In this document: positions 25,325 through 34,871 of the stretch, piece by piece
How the letters are laid out: every line of letters begins with the position of its first letter
Numbering within the stretch: the stretch's first letter is position 1
From: UBA1930 sp943371535
Lineage (GTDB): Bacteria; Bacteroidota; Bacteroidia; Chitinophagales; Chitinophagaceae
Assembly: GCA_943371535.1 (NCBI GenBank)
Contig: CALRVE020000013.1
Span: 20,677 to 84,676 of the forward strand
Reading direction: 5' to 3'
Length of the DNA stretch: 64,000 nucleotides
Notes under the pieces: model-generated
Told to the model about the DNA's origin: nothing
The model's input: the letters and a program-made list of their open reading frames with translations, nothing else
The model's database searches: none
Made by a program: the position numbers and the translations under genes

Positions 25325-26254
25325 TTAGTTAGTTGTTGTTTGCGTTGATTTAGAGAAAACTAGATTGGCTACAATCAGCCCTGCAATAATTAATCCTCCA
25401 CTGATTAAGTGAACCTTGGTTAATTGTTCATTTAAAAACAACACAGCTTCAATAGTGCTGAATATGGGAATTAAATTGGTGAATAAAGCCGTTTTTGCAG
25501 CTCCTAAATGTTTAATAGCTGCATTCCAACATAAAAATGATAGTACCGAATTGCCTAATGCCAAATAAGCAAAAGTGTACACCAAATTCATATTCCATTG
25601 TATTGGTGTTGTATTGCTTTTTTCAATTAGAAAGAAAGGGAAAATAATAATAGTGCCCACCAAAAATGTAACCATTAAAAAACTGAGTGCCGAAATGTTC
25701 ATTGGTTTTTTACGTACCAAAATATTGTACACAGCAAATGCAGTTGCACTGATAAGCATGAGTACATCGCCTTTTTCAAAATGAAATTTACTCAACCGTT
25801 CAATACTGCCTTGTGATAGTAAAACCAAAATGCCAGCAAAGCAAATAGCCATACCAGCTAACCTGTATGAAGAAATGATTTCTTTTAAAAATATGGATGC
25901 AAGTATTGTAGCAATTATGGGTGCTCCTGTTGTACCAATTAAAGCCAAATTAATGGCATTGGTATAATGACCTGCTATATAAATAAATGTATTGAACAAT
26001 GTAACACCTGTAAATGCTGCAAAAAACAAATAGGTTTTGTGTTGCAGTAAAATAGGTAAGTCTTTTTTAAATGCTTTATAAGCAAACGGAACAATACAAA
26101 TACTTGCCAATAACCATCTATAAAAAGCTACTGCAATGGGTGGCACTTGTTGAATAATACCTCTTGCCACCACATAATTTCCACTCCAAACTATTACAGC
26201 AGTTAGGGCCAATAATATACCTATATAAGTTTTGTTAGTAGAAATTGCTGTCAT
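25325..26254 (-). CDS. DMT family transporter (EamA)
   Basis: A 309-residue protein with ten membrane segments in two EamA repeats (first: TAVIVWSGNYVVARGIIQQVPPI; second: GDVLMLISATAFAVYNILVRK). This is the typical layout of drug/metabolite exporters such as RhaT or YdcZ relatives. The substrate cannot be predicted. The last residues (STQTTTN) are a short hydrophilic tail. Confidence 0.92.
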   Translation of the reverse strand: MTAISTNKTYIGILLALTAVIVWSGNYVVARGIIQQVPPIAVAFYRWLLASICIVPFAYKAFKKDLPILLQHKTYLFFAAFTGVTLFNTFIYIAGHYTNAINLALIGTTGAPIIATILASIFLKEIISSYRLAGMAICFAGILVLLSQGSIERLSKFHFEKGDVLMLISATAFAVYNILVRKKPMNISALSFLMVTFLVGTIIIFPFFLIEKSNTTPIQWNMNLVYTFAYLALGNSVLSFLCWNAAIKHLGAAKTALFTNLIPIFSTIEAVLFLNEQLTKVHLISGGLIIAGLIVANLVFSKSTQTTTN

Positions 26255-26269
26255 TCAGTTTTATACAAT

Positions 26270-27565
26270 TTAATGAGCAAAGTCTAATTCAAAATTACCT
26301 TTCATCCGTTCGATAGGTGGGTTGAAATAACCAAATTTTACAGTAGGAAATTCTTCATGTATTAAATCCATCATCTGTTTTACGCCCATCATTTCTCCAG
26401 TTTCACCCACGCCAATTAATCCTAAATACCAATCGGGATCAATGTTAAAATTTCGCCATTGAATCATTTTTAAATCGGTATCAATAATAAGTTTTCTTAG
26501 GGCTTCATATTCTTCCACACTATCAGTCATGCCAGGGAAAACAAAATAGTTAATACTACTCCAACCACCACAATCTCTAGCTACTTTCAAGCTTTCTACA
26601 ATATCTTCAAACGTATAGTTGTTAGGGCGATAATATTTGGTGTAAATATCTTTTCTAGCACTATTGGTACTTACTCTAATACTGTTTAAACCTGCATCAA
26701 ATAAGGCTTTCACTGCATCTGGTTTAGAACCATTGCTATTAATATTAATGCTGCCTTTAGGCGTATGTTTTCTAATTTCAATGATGACTTCTCTAATGGT
26801 TTCCCACATTAGTAAAGGTTCACCTTCACAACCCTGACCAAAACTAATAATCGGGTAGGGAGCATTCATTAAATGTGGTACAGTAAATTCTACAATTTCT
26901 TCTGCTGTGGGTTTAAAAGTTAATCGATCTTGTGGCGAAGTAATTTCTTCTTCTTGTGGTTGAAATGAAACACAACCAATACAATTGGCATTACAAGCAG
27001 GTGATGCAGGTACAGGACATTCCCAACGGCTCATGGCAAAGTTTCTTGCAGCTGGGCAATTGTAGGTCATGCAGCAATTTTCCATTAAATGTTTTACCAA
27101 TCTATTGTGAGGGTAAGTTTCTAATAATTGTTCAGTTCCTGTTGCAATGATTGCATCATTATATCCAGCACATTCCTGACGGATGTCGGCTTCTATTCTT
27201 ACCCCTGTTACGTAAGTTTTATTGTTGTACCAACCTGCCGCTGTGTAACAAAATAAAGGTAATGTTGGAGCTTCGGGCAAAGCCTCATAAGCTGCTAAAA
27301 ACAAACCAGTATGTGCAGGAGGAATAAATGCAGCAACAGCCCATCCTTTTTCACATAAACGCATTTCACCCGTTTGTACATCAATGCCAATGCCTCTACG
27401 GCCAGGAAGTTCATATAAATTTCCTCCATCGGGCAATTCGATCCAGTTTTCTAAAGGTACTTCAAAAGCATCCCAGCCAGCTCTGCCCACCACATACATT
27501 GAAGTATCTTCAAAAATATTTCCATTGCCATCTGAGTACAATAAGTAAGGAGAATGTTTGAGCAT
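26270..27565 (-). CDS. Radical SAM protein
   Basis: A 431-residue protein. The radical SAM cluster motif is CNANCIGC (CxxxCxxC) at about residues 194-201, followed by SFGQGCEGEPLL (the GGE-type motif), INSNGSKPD and RVSTNSARKD. About 190 residues precede it and contain a separate region with several Cys. The catalytic part resembles radical SAM proteins of Bacteroidota of the MoaA/NirJ-like type. The reaction is not predictable from context: its neighbours are a DMT transporter and a PH-like membrane protein. Confidence 0.85.
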   Translation of the reverse strand: MLKHSPYLLYSDGNGNIFEDTSMYVVGRAGWDAFEVPLENWIELPDGGNLYELPGRRGIGIDVQTGEMRLCEKGWAVAAFIPPAHTGLFLAAYEALPEAPTLPLFCYTAAGWYNNKTYVTGVRIEADIRQECAGYNDAIIATGTEQLLETYPHNRLVKHLMENCCMTYNCPAARNFAMSRWECPVPASPACNANCIGCVSFQPQEEEITSPQDRLTFKPTAEEIVEFTVPHLMNAPYPIISFGQGCEGEPLLMWETIREVIIEIRKHTPKGSININSNGSKPDAVKALFDAGLNSIRVSTNSARKDIYTKYYRPNNYTFEDIVESLKVARDCGGWSSINYFVFPGMTDSVEEYEALRKLIIDTDLKMIQWRNFNIDPDWYLGLIGVGETGEMMGVKQMMDLIHEEFPTVKFGYFNPPIERMKGNFELDFAH

Positions 27566-27618
27566 AAATGTTTATTAAAGGGTTGCTGCTTTAAAATTGA
27601 ATGGTTCAATTGAGTAAT

Positions 27619-28161
27619 TTACACTTGAACCAAGTTCAAATTTGTTTGGCAAAAGTCGTTAAATTCTGCTTCTTGTGGTGCACTAATTTCAGAGAGAATA
27701 TGTACTTGTAACAACTTGTTGTTGTTGAAATCGAGTGTAAGTAAGCCATCTTTAAGTACTACATTCTGAAAGTCTTGCCAGGCATAGTTTTGAGCAAATG
27801 GTGGTGAAACTGAAACCCTATCTTTTTCAAAAACAATTGTCCGTTTTTGAATGGCTTGTTTAGATAAGAAAATCAATACCAGTAAAACGATGGCAATCCA
27901 CCAATAGTTTAATTGAAACCATCCTATACAAACAATTGCCATTCCAACAGTATTTACTAGCTCAGCTTTCTTTTTGTATAAAAAACTTGCCAATGCTGCA
28001 ATAATGGCTACTGTACCTGTAATAAATGCCCATTTAGTTGCTGCTAATTGCATGGCAAAGAAAAAAAAGATACCACCATTTGCAGCCAATAAAATATTGG
28101 CTAATAAATGTATTTGCTTTACCCTGTTATTGGTTAATGTAAACTGAAAAGTGTTTTGCAT
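27619..28161 (-). CDS. Membrane protein of unknown function
   Basis: A 180-residue protein with four hydrophobic segments in the first 110 residues and a C-terminal soluble part (IVFEKDRVSVSPPFAQNYAWQ ... LLTLDFNNNKLLQVHI) that resembles a small PH-like beta domain (YcxB/bPH type). No catalytic motif was seen. It stands between the ureohydrolase and radical SAM genes on the same strand, with gaps of 27 and 53 bases. Confidence 0.7.
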   Translation of the reverse strand: MQNTFQFTLTNNRVKQIHLLANILLAANGGIFFFFAMQLAATKWAFITGTVAIIAALASFLYKKKAELVNTVGMAIVCIGWFQLNYWWIAIVLLVLIFLSKQAIQKRTIVFEKDRVSVSPPFAQNYAWQDFQNVVLKDGLLTLDFNNNKLLQVHILSEISAPQEAEFNDFCQTNLNLVQV

Positions 28162-28188
28162 ATTGGTTGTACACTGATTGATGTGCTG

Positions 28189-29226
28189 CTAATTTTTTAA
28201 AATTAAATTACACATACGCCATAGAATTCTTGCTGCAACATTGCTATCCCAATCATGTTCACCAATTCCACTTTCTACTAAGTCGAAGCCAATAATTTGT
28301 CGGCCAGATAAACGTAGTTTTTTAAATAGATATAATATTTGATCTACTTCAAACCCACCTGGAACAGGTGTGCCAGTATTGGGGCAAAGTTTAGGGTCTA
28401 AGCCATCTACATCAAAACTAATGTACACTTGTTGTGGTAAATATTCAATAATTTGATCGGTAATTTCTTTCCAAGTAATTCCTTCATACATTTTCTCTTT
28501 AATCGTTTTGTCTGTATAAGTATATACACGATCTCCGGTACTTAAAATATAATCGTATTCTTCTTGGCAATAGTCTCTAACACCAATTTGCATAAGTCTT
28601 GTAACAGCAGGTATTTCTTCTAGTACATTGTACATGACACTTGCATGGCTGTAGTTAAAGTCTTCGTATTTTTTTCTCAAATCGGCATGGGCATCAATTT
28701 GTAAAATTCCAAAGTTGGAATATTTTTCCGCCAATGCTTTAATATAACCAAACGGAGTGCTATGATCTCCACCAATTAAACCAACTAATTTATTGTTTTG
28801 CAAAAGTTGTTTTGTTTTTTCATATACCCAATTATTTAAAAATTTACCGCCCTCGTTAATTTCTTTTAATCCGTTACACATAAACTTATTATTTTCTAAA
28901 ATTTCACCTTTAGAAATATAATCTATATACAATTCGGCTTCTTTGCGTAAGTAATCACTCTTCATTAAGATTTTTCTGTCTATAGGGTACATGTATATAC
29001 CCTTTTTCCAAGCTTCATTACATTCAGCATCAAATAAGTCTACTTGTAAAGCAGCGTTGAAAATATGTTCAGCAGCCCTTGCTGTACCTGCATTGTAGCT
29101 AACAGTAACTTCCCATGGAACGGGAAATAATACTAAGCTTGCATCTTCTTCAGAAAAAGGTAGTCCAAAAATATTGTTATTCGGATTACTGACTTTATTG
29201 GGATTAAACAGAGATAAATCGGCCAT
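28189..29226 (-). CDS. Arginase/agmatinase/formimidoylglutamase family hydrolase
   Basis: A 345-residue manganese ureohydrolase. All three metal motifs are present: GGDHST (about residues 152-157), IDAHADLR (about 175-182) with the following SHASVMYN, and SFDVDGLDP (about 276-284). These enzymes release urea or formamide from a guanidino or formimino group of arginine, agmatine or formimidoylglutamate. The Bacteroidota branch is variously annotated as arginase or agmatinase. No hut or spe genes are adjacent, so the exact substrate is open. Confidence 0.88.
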   Translation of the reverse strand: MADLSLFNPNKVSNPNNNIFGLPFSEEDASLVLFPVPWEVTVSYNAGTARAAEHIFNAALQVDLFDAECNEAWKKGIYMYPIDRKILMKSDYLRKEAELYIDYISKGEILENNKFMCNGLKEINEGGKFLNNWVYEKTKQLLQNNKLVGLIGGDHSTPFGYIKALAEKYSNFGILQIDAHADLRKKYEDFNYSHASVMYNVLEEIPAVTRLMQIGVRDYCQEEYDYILSTGDRVYTYTDKTIKEKMYEGITWKEITDQIIEYLPQQVYISFDVDGLDPKLCPNTGTPVPGGFEVDQILYLFKKLRLSGRQIIGFDLVESGIGEHDWDSNVAARILWRMCNLILKN

Positions 29227-29394
29227 AATTTTTGAAATTAATTCGGTTCAAATGCGTTGGAGCATTAAAGCACCGCAAGTTACAGCCAAACATTAATTTC
29301 TGCAATAATTTTAATGGAATGGGGAATTTATGTGAAAGGTTTAACCATAGGGCAAAGGAGCAAGGGAGATGCAGCTTTCGGCATGAAAGTTTAA

Positions 29395-29490
29395 CCACAG
29401 AAGGTAAGGAGGATTTTAACAGAGTTCAAAGAAAGTTTATCTCTTAAAGATTTTATTTCTGCGTTATCTGCGTTTTCTGCGAGAAATATT
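29395..29490. repeat. Dispersed repeat with TCTGCGTT units
   Basis: The stretch begins ACCACAGAAGGTAAGGAGG and ends with three close copies of TCTGCG (29458-29480 region). Strings of this kind are common in bacterial intergenic DNA. It is less AT-rich than its surroundings. The whole 29227-29503 spacer has no supported gene. Confidence 0.55.
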
Positions 29491-29503
29491 TTAAAGAAGA
29501 ATT

Positions 29504-29887
29504 TTATTTAAACTCATAATAAGGCACATCATCATGACTAACAACTTCTTTTTGTTGCCAGTAAGCCATAGTTACAACGCTGCCTTCTTTAGTTTTTAAG
29601 GTTCTTCCATAAATGGCATTGATGGTATTAAATGTATAGTCGGTTACACCAACTGTAAAAGTGGTACTAACAGGTGGGGGTGGAGAAGGTACAGTTTCTT
29701 CGCCTTCTTTGGGTGCAGGTGCTGGTGCAGCTTTTGGTGCTGGCGATGGCACTGCAATGACAGTAAATCCATTGAACTCGAGTAATTGTTTTAAAAACTC
29801 CACTCTTTCGGGTTGAACATTTTTTTCTACAATGCCACACTTGATTCCATCGAGTTCTTCAAATTCATGATTCTTATTAATGGCCAT
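29504..29887 (-). CDS. Hypothetical protein with Pro/Ala linker
   Basis: A 127-residue cytoplasmic protein in three parts: a small N-terminal alpha/beta stretch (FEELDGIKCGIVEKNVQPERVEFLKQLL, about residues 8-35), a Pro/Ala-rich linker (about 47-74), and a second domain (TFTVGVTDYTFNTINAIYGRTLKTKEG). It is conserved in related genomes as far as I recall, with no known function. It has an unusually good ribosome-binding site for this phylum (AGGAGG) behind a strong hairpin that follows nuoN. Confidence 0.7.
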   Translation of the reverse strand: MAINKNHEFEELDGIKCGIVEKNVQPERVEFLKQLLEFNGFTVIAVPSPAPKAAPAPAPKEGEETVPSPPPPVSTTFTVGVTDYTFNTINAIYGRTLKTKEGSVVTMAYWQQKEVVSHDDVPYYEFK

Positions 29888-29924
29888 TTTATTCCTCCTA
29901 AATGGTTTTCAAAGTTTGAAAACC
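29888..29924 (-). promoter_or_regulatory. Hairpin plus true Shine-Dalgarno site
   Basis: On the minus strand a palindrome GGTTTTCAAA C TTTGAAAACC (29904-29924) is followed by AGGAGG (29894-29899) six bases before the ATG. Genes of this phylum normally lack such sites, so this decides the start and hints at separate translational control from the nuo genes upstream. Confidence 0.7.
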
Positions 29925-29929
29925 TTGTT

Positions 29930-31327
29930 TTAACTTAATGAATAAATGTAGTCGTAAATCCAACTCATCATACCAATCAAAACAATACCAGCACCACAGA
30001 TGTATAAACCTAATTTAACAGATGGTTGCAGTTGAATGCTACTAATTGGATGTTCATTTTTATCGATAAATACAGATCTAATAACACGTAAATAATAGTA
30101 TAAAGAAACAATCATGTTTAATGCAGCAACAATAATAAACCAATAGGCTCCTTTAGATGCACCTGCAGTAATTAAAAATAGTTTTCCAAAAAAACCTGAC
30201 GTAGGAGGTATGCCAGCCAATGAGAACAAGCCTAAAGCCAATATCCAACTTAAAAATGGATTGGTTTTGTATAAGCCTTTATAATCATCAATGGTTTCTT
30301 TTCCTGTATGTTCGGCAATAACCGATGCCACTCCAAATGCTGCTAAATTTGAAAATGCATAAATAAGTAAAAAGTACATCACTGCTGTAGAACCAGCCAC
30401 ATCATTACTACTCATACCTACTAAAATAAATCCTACTTGGGCGATGGATGAAAATGCTAAAAATCGTTTAATATTTTGCTGGCGAAGTGCAAATAAATTA
30501 CCTATAACCATGGTAGCCACAGCAGTCACTACTATTAAATGATACCATACTTCTTGTAATGGCTGAAATACTTTATATAGAACGGTAATGAAGATAAATG
30601 CTATGGCAGATTTTGAAATCACCGATAAAAAAGAAGTTACTGCAATGGGCGAACCTTCGTATACGTCGGCTGTCCATAAATGAAATGGCACAATCGATAA
30701 TTTAAATGCAAATGAAGAAAATAAAAATATAAATGCCATTATTTGTAAAGGTGAACCATTGAGTTGTGTGCTAATTTCTGTGAAGTTGATGCTGCCGGTC
30801 GTACCATAAATGAATGAAATGCCAAACAACAATAATCCTGATGAAAATGCAGAAGATAAAATCATTTTCATGGCACCTTCGGAGGATTGTTTTTTATCTA
30901 AATCGAAATTGGCCATTGCTGCAACAGGTATAGATGCCAATTCTAAACCTAAGAAAAATATCAATAAATTATTACTTGAAATAAGGAAGAACATGCCCAA
31001 TAATGCCGATAGTAGTAATATGAAAAATTCGGGTAAATGTTCAGTTTTCTTTAACCAATCACTGCATAATAAAGCAATTAAATAAACGCCAATACTTAAA
31101 ATACTTTTTTGAAACTGAATGATTGGTGAAGTATAAAACATATCGCCAAATAAATTGCCTGTGCTATTGCCAATAAAACCAATGAGTATGTTGATGAGTA
31201 ATATTACCTGAACAATGTTTAGCAACAATTCATTTTTTATACCCTTGCCTAACTTAATAAACAATAGCAGGAAGATGATGGCAGTAACCAACAGTTCACT
31301 TTTCATTAATGTAAGAAACTCGTTCAT
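29930..31327 (-). CDS. nuoN: NADH-quinone oxidoreductase subunit N
   Basis: A 465-residue antiporter-like membrane subunit of complex I with about 14 membrane helices. Typical motifs are LELASIPVAAM (the conserved helix-5 glutamate region), FKLSIVPFHLWTADVYEGSPIAV (discontinuous helix 7), IKRFLAFSSIAQVGFI and LAGIPPTSGFFGKLFL. It is one of three proton-pumping modules and sits at the promoter-distal end of the operon, 12 bases from nuoM. Confidence 0.96.
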   Translation of the reverse strand: MNEFLTLMKSELLVTAIIFLLLFIKLGKGIKNELLLNIVQVILLINILIGFIGNSTGNLFGDMFYTSPIIQFQKSILSIGVYLIALLCSDWLKKTEHLPEFFILLLSALLGMFFLISSNNLLIFFLGLELASIPVAAMANFDLDKKQSSEGAMKMILSSAFSSGLLLFGISFIYGTTGSINFTEISTQLNGSPLQIMAFIFLFSSFAFKLSIVPFHLWTADVYEGSPIAVTSFLSVISKSAIAFIFITVLYKVFQPLQEVWYHLIVVTAVATMVIGNLFALRQQNIKRFLAFSSIAQVGFILVGMSSNDVAGSTAVMYFLLIYAFSNLAAFGVASVIAEHTGKETIDDYKGLYKTNPFLSWILALGLFSLAGIPPTSGFFGKLFLITAGASKGAYWFIIVAALNMIVSLYYYLRVIRSVFIDKNEHPISSIQLQPSVKLGLYICGAGIVLIGMMSWIYDYIYSLS

Positions 31328-31338
31328 ACTTTCTTATT

Positions 31339-32817
31339 TTATTTTCCTGCAATTCTGTTCATGATTAATTCAGACGCTGGCGATAATAATTGGTTCAGCC
31401 ATTGTGGTGCAATGCCTATAGCTAAAATGCCAATGATTAAAATAATGGCAGCCAGTTTTTCATTCCAAGTGGCATCTTTTAAATCCCTAAAATGCTCGTT
31501 CTTGATTGGCCCCATTGCAGTTTGACTTATGGCCCTTAAAATATACACAGCAGTAACTACAATGCTCATAGCAGCAGCAACTGTTGCAATACGATGGAAC
31601 AAATCATTTCTTTCCCAAGAGCCCATAAATACAGTCATTTCAGCAACAAAGCCACTTAAGCCTGGTAAACCCAGAGAACAAAGTCCCACAATGAAAAATA
31701 CGGTTCCAATAAAAGGTAAAGGTTTTAGTAAGCCACCCATTTCGTTCACCATTCTGGTATGAGTTCTATCGTAAATCATCCCAATTACAGCAAAGAAAAG
31801 AGCTGTCATTAAACCATGAGAAACCATTTGTATAAGTGCTCCTGTAATTGCAGTTTGTGTGAGCATGCCTATGCCCAATAAACTAAATCCAACATGACTA
31901 ACAGAAGAATAAGCATTCATGTACTTTAAATCTTTCTGCATCATAGTAGCGAATGCTCCATATAAAATAGCAATGGCTGATAGTAGAATAATGATGTTGG
32001 CATATTCTTTTGCACCTTCAGGTAATAAGTAAGTAGCTATACGTAAGCAGCCATAGCCCCCCAATTTCATAGATATACCAGCTAAAAACATTGAACCTGC
32101 TGTTGGTGCAGATGAGTGTCCATCTGGTACCCATGTATGCAAAGGAAATAATGCAGTGAATACACCAAAACCTAAGAACAATAATGGAAATAAAATGAGT
32201 TGTGTATTGGTTGAAATAGAAGTAGCAGCTATAGTAACTAAATCGAAACTATGGTTGGCGGAAAAATACAATCCAATTAATCCAACTAAAATAAGAGCCG
32301 ATCCACCCATGAGCATTAATGCTAATTTATTGGCACTATATTCTTTTTTACCACTTCCCCAAACACCAATGAGTAAGTATTTGGGTATTACTGATACTTC
32401 TAAAAAGAAGAAGAGAATAAATAAATCTAATGAAATGAAAAATCCATAAGCACCCAATGCTAAAAGAATTAATAAAAAGTAAAATTCTTTGGTCATTTTT
32501 TCAATATTCCATGAAACCAAAACACCTGCAACAAATACAAATGAGGTAAGTAAAATCATTGCAACAGAAATACCATCGACACCAAAATGTAAATGAATAT
32601 TCAGTGATTGTATGAAAGGGAAGTTTTGCTCAAACAATATAGTAGTTGCAGGTTGTTGGAGTTTTGCTTGCTGAAAGGCAAACAATAAAATGAGCGATAA
32701 AATTAATTGTGCAACAGATCCTACTAACGATAACCACCTAACCTGCTGCTTGTTTTGTGCCAACAAAACTGCTATTGCAGTGAGTAAGGGGAGTGCTATA
32801 AGTAATAAAAGGTTCAT
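31339..32817 (-). CDS. nuoM: NADH-quinone oxidoreductase subunit M
   Basis: A 492-residue Mrp-antiporter-like proton channel of complex I. It has FFLEVSVIPKYLLIGVWG (key Glu on helix 5), FPLHTWVPDGHSSAPTAGSM, KDLKYMNAYSSVSHVGF and LGLPGLSGFVAEMTVFMG. The length and helix count are normal. It is followed by nuoN and preceded by a repeat-filled spacer to nuoL. Confidence 0.96.
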   Translation of the reverse strand: MNLLLLIALPLLTAIAVLLAQNKQQVRWLSLVGSVAQLILSLILLFAFQQAKLQQPATTILFEQNFPFIQSLNIHLHFGVDGISVAMILLTSFVFVAGVLVSWNIEKMTKEFYFLLILLALGAYGFFISLDLFILFFFLEVSVIPKYLLIGVWGSGKKEYSANKLALMLMGGSALILVGLIGLYFSANHSFDLVTIAATSISTNTQLILFPLLFLGFGVFTALFPLHTWVPDGHSSAPTAGSMFLAGISMKLGGYGCLRIATYLLPEGAKEYANIIILLSAIAILYGAFATMMQKDLKYMNAYSSVSHVGFSLLGIGMLTQTAITGALIQMVSHGLMTALFFAVIGMIYDRTHTRMVNEMGGLLKPLPFIGTVFFIVGLCSLGLPGLSGFVAEMTVFMGSWERNDLFHRIATVAAAMSIVVTAVYILRAISQTAMGPIKNEHFRDLKDATWNEKLAAIILIIGILAIGIAPQWLNQLLSPASELIMNRIAGK

Positions 32818-32834
32818 TCAATTATTTTTTATTT

Positions 32835-32905
32835 TACCACTAGGTTTATGAGTTTCACTGAGATTTACTTTGTGTTACTCTGTTGCTCTGAGCCTCTGTG
32901 GTGAA
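32835..32905. repeat. CCAC...GTGG spacer element (nuoL-nuoM)
   Basis: The ends TTTTACCACTAGG and CCTCTGTGGTGAA are imperfect inverted repeats around an ACTTTGTGTTACTCTG-type core. It has the same build as the element between nuoJ and nuoI. Confidence 0.6.
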
Positions 32906-32906
32906 T

Positions 32907-34868
32907 TTATTTCCATACATAAATAAACAATACTGACAACGCAATCAATCCTGCTAAGAAGTACAAAGCATATTGTTGCACTTTACCAGACTGTATTTTT
33001 TTAATACCTTCAGCAATAGTTTGTGTTGTTGTACCTGTTAAATTAATTGCTCCATTCACTACAGTTTTATCAAACCATGCTGCTGTTTTACCAATGATGT
33101 TAAATAATATTTTTTGGGTGATGAACAAGTAAATTTCATCAATATAAAATTTATGGTAAGCCGATTTGTATAATCCACCTAATGAAGTGGCAATAGTATC
33201 GGACTTTGCATTTTCTTTTTGGTATAATCTATAAGCAAATACAATTCCTGCTAACCCTATACAAACAGGAGCAATAGAAAATTGTAAATGAAAATGTGAT
33301 TCCAATGCTTTACCATCTGAACTCACCAATTCACCAAAAGAAATAAAACCAGCAGTTGCAGCACCAATGGACAAAAGAATTAATGGAAGCATCATTGCAA
33401 AACCTCCTTCGCCATGATGTTCTCCATGAGCCTCACCCCCCGCCCTCTCCAAAAGAGAGGGAGCTGGTTTATTCCAGAAAATAGTAAAGTATAAACGGAA
33501 CATATAAAATGCTGTAATGCCCGACGTAATTAATGCAATCCAATAAATAGCTTTATTGTGTTCGAATGCTGCCAATAAAATTTCTTCTTTACTAAAGAAT
33601 CCTGCAAATGGAGGAACACCAGCAATGGCTAAACAGGCAATTAAGAAAGTAATATGAGTTATTGGCATGAATTTTCTTAAGCCACCCATATCTTTCATTT
33701 CATTGCTATGCACAAAATGTATTACACTGCCTGCACCTAAGAATAGCAAGGCCTTAAATAAGGCATGGGTGAATAAATGGAACATAGAAGCAGTATAACC
33801 AAGTCCGTTTTCTCCTCCATATTTAGCAACGCCCAAAGCAAACATCATGAAACCAATTTGCGACATGGTTGAATAAGCCAATACTCTTTTTATGTCTGTT
33901 TGTGTACAAGCAATCACAGCAGCAATGATTGCAGATGTTGCACCAACCCAAGCAATTGCTTGTAATACATGGGGTGCAGCAATGGCATAAATAGGAAACA
34001 TTCTTGCTACTAAAAATACACCAGCTACTACCATTGTTGCAGCATGTATTAATGCTGAAACTGGAGTTGGACCTTCCATTGCGTCAGGTAGCCAAATATG
34101 TAATGGAAACATTGCACTTTTGCCTGCACCACCAATAAATACCAATGCTGTGCCCCATGTTAAGGCAGAAAAACCTAAGAACGAACTGGTAATGGCAGTT
34201 TTAAATTCAACCGATTCAGGAGAAGTTAAACGTTGAATTAATGTATTAAAATCTAATGTGCCCGACGTAAAGCTAAGTACAAGTATTCCTATTAAAAATC
34301 CTAAGTCGGCAAAACGAGTTACAATAAATGCCTTTTTACAAGCTGCTACTGCACTTGGTTTTTCGTAGTAATAGCCAATTAATAAAAAAGATGAAACACC
34401 TACCAATTCCCAGAAAATGTACATCTGAAATATGTTAGACGATACAACTAATCCCAACATGGAGAAAGTAAATAATCCTAAATATGCATAGTAAGTGGAG
34501 AATCTTCTTTCGCCTTTCATGTAACCTAAACTGTAGATATGTACCATTAAAGAAATGAATGTTACTACCACCAGCATCATTACAGAGATAGGATCAATAG
34601 TAGCACCCATATCAATAGATAAGCCTTTAGAAAATTCTAACCACACATAGTTAAATGCTATTGTTTTTTGATAAATGCCATCTACTTTTCCGTAAACAAA
34701 AAAATATTCGTATGCAGTATATATAGCCAATAGGGTAGAGGTAAGCATGAAAACTGTTGCAATAATTCCAGCAGCTTTGCCTATATATTTTTTACCCAAA
34801 AAACCCATAAGCAGAAATGCTGCTAAAGGCAAAAAAGTGATGAATAATATAGTTGTTGCGTTAGGCAT
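32907..34868 (-). CDS. nuoL: NADH-quinone oxidoreductase subunit L with repeat-encoded insert
   Basis: A 653-residue distal proton-channel subunit with the long lateral C-terminal helix region. Motifs: FWELVGVSSFLLIGYYYEK (helix-5 Glu), SAMFPLHIWLPDAMEGPTPVSALIHAATM and IKRVLAYSTMSQIGFM. After helix FYMFRLYFTIFWNK comes a hydrophilic loop PAPSLLERAGGEAHGEHHGE. Its first half is encoded by a GC-rich palindromic repeat at 33431-33467, so this loop looks extended by an in-frame insertion. The frame and the following helices are intact. It is encoded 3 bases after nuoK. Confidence 0.95.
   Translation of the reverse strand: MPNATTILFITFLPLAAFLLMGFLGKKYIGKAAGIIATVFMLTSTLLAIYTAYEYFFVYGKVDGIYQKTIAFNYVWLEFSKGLSIDMGATIDPISVMMLVVVTFISLMVHIYSLGYMKGERRFSTYYAYLGLFTFSMLGLVVSSNIFQMYIFWELVGVSSFLLIGYYYEKPSAVAACKKAFIVTRFADLGFLIGILVLSFTSGTLDFNTLIQRLTSPESVEFKTAITSSFLGFSALTWGTALVFIGGAGKSAMFPLHIWLPDAMEGPTPVSALIHAATMVVAGVFLVARMFPIYAIAAPHVLQAIAWVGATSAIIAAVIACTQTDIKRVLAYSTMSQIGFMMFALGVAKYGGENGLGYTASMFHLFTHALFKALLFLGAGSVIHFVHSNEMKDMGGLRKFMPITHITFLIACLAIAGVPPFAGFFSKEEILLAAFEHNKAIYWIALITSGITAFYMFRLYFTIFWNKPAPSLLERAGGEAHGEHHGEGGFAMMLPLILLSIGAATAGFISFGELVSSDGKALESHFHLQFSIAPVCIGLAGIVFAYRLYQKENAKSDTIATSLGGLYKSAYHKFYIDEIYLFITQKILFNIIGKTAAWFDKTVVNGAINLTGTTTQTIAEGIKKIQSGKVQQYALYFLAGLIALSVLFIYVWK
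33431..33467. repeat. Palindromic GC-rich repeat inside nuoL
   Basis: CCCTCTC and GAGAGGG form a 7-base-pair stem around CAAAA, followed on the left by CCTCACCCCCCG. Related palindromes occur at 36483-36502 and 63637-63664 in spacers. It is far richer in GC than the flanking nuoL codons. Confidence 0.75.
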
Positions 34869-34871
34869 AAT

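Noticed and set aside
29232..29447. 71-residue plus-strand frame in the spacer before the ureohydrolase
   Set aside because: It crosses a dispersed repeat, lacks a promoter and has no recognisable protein features.
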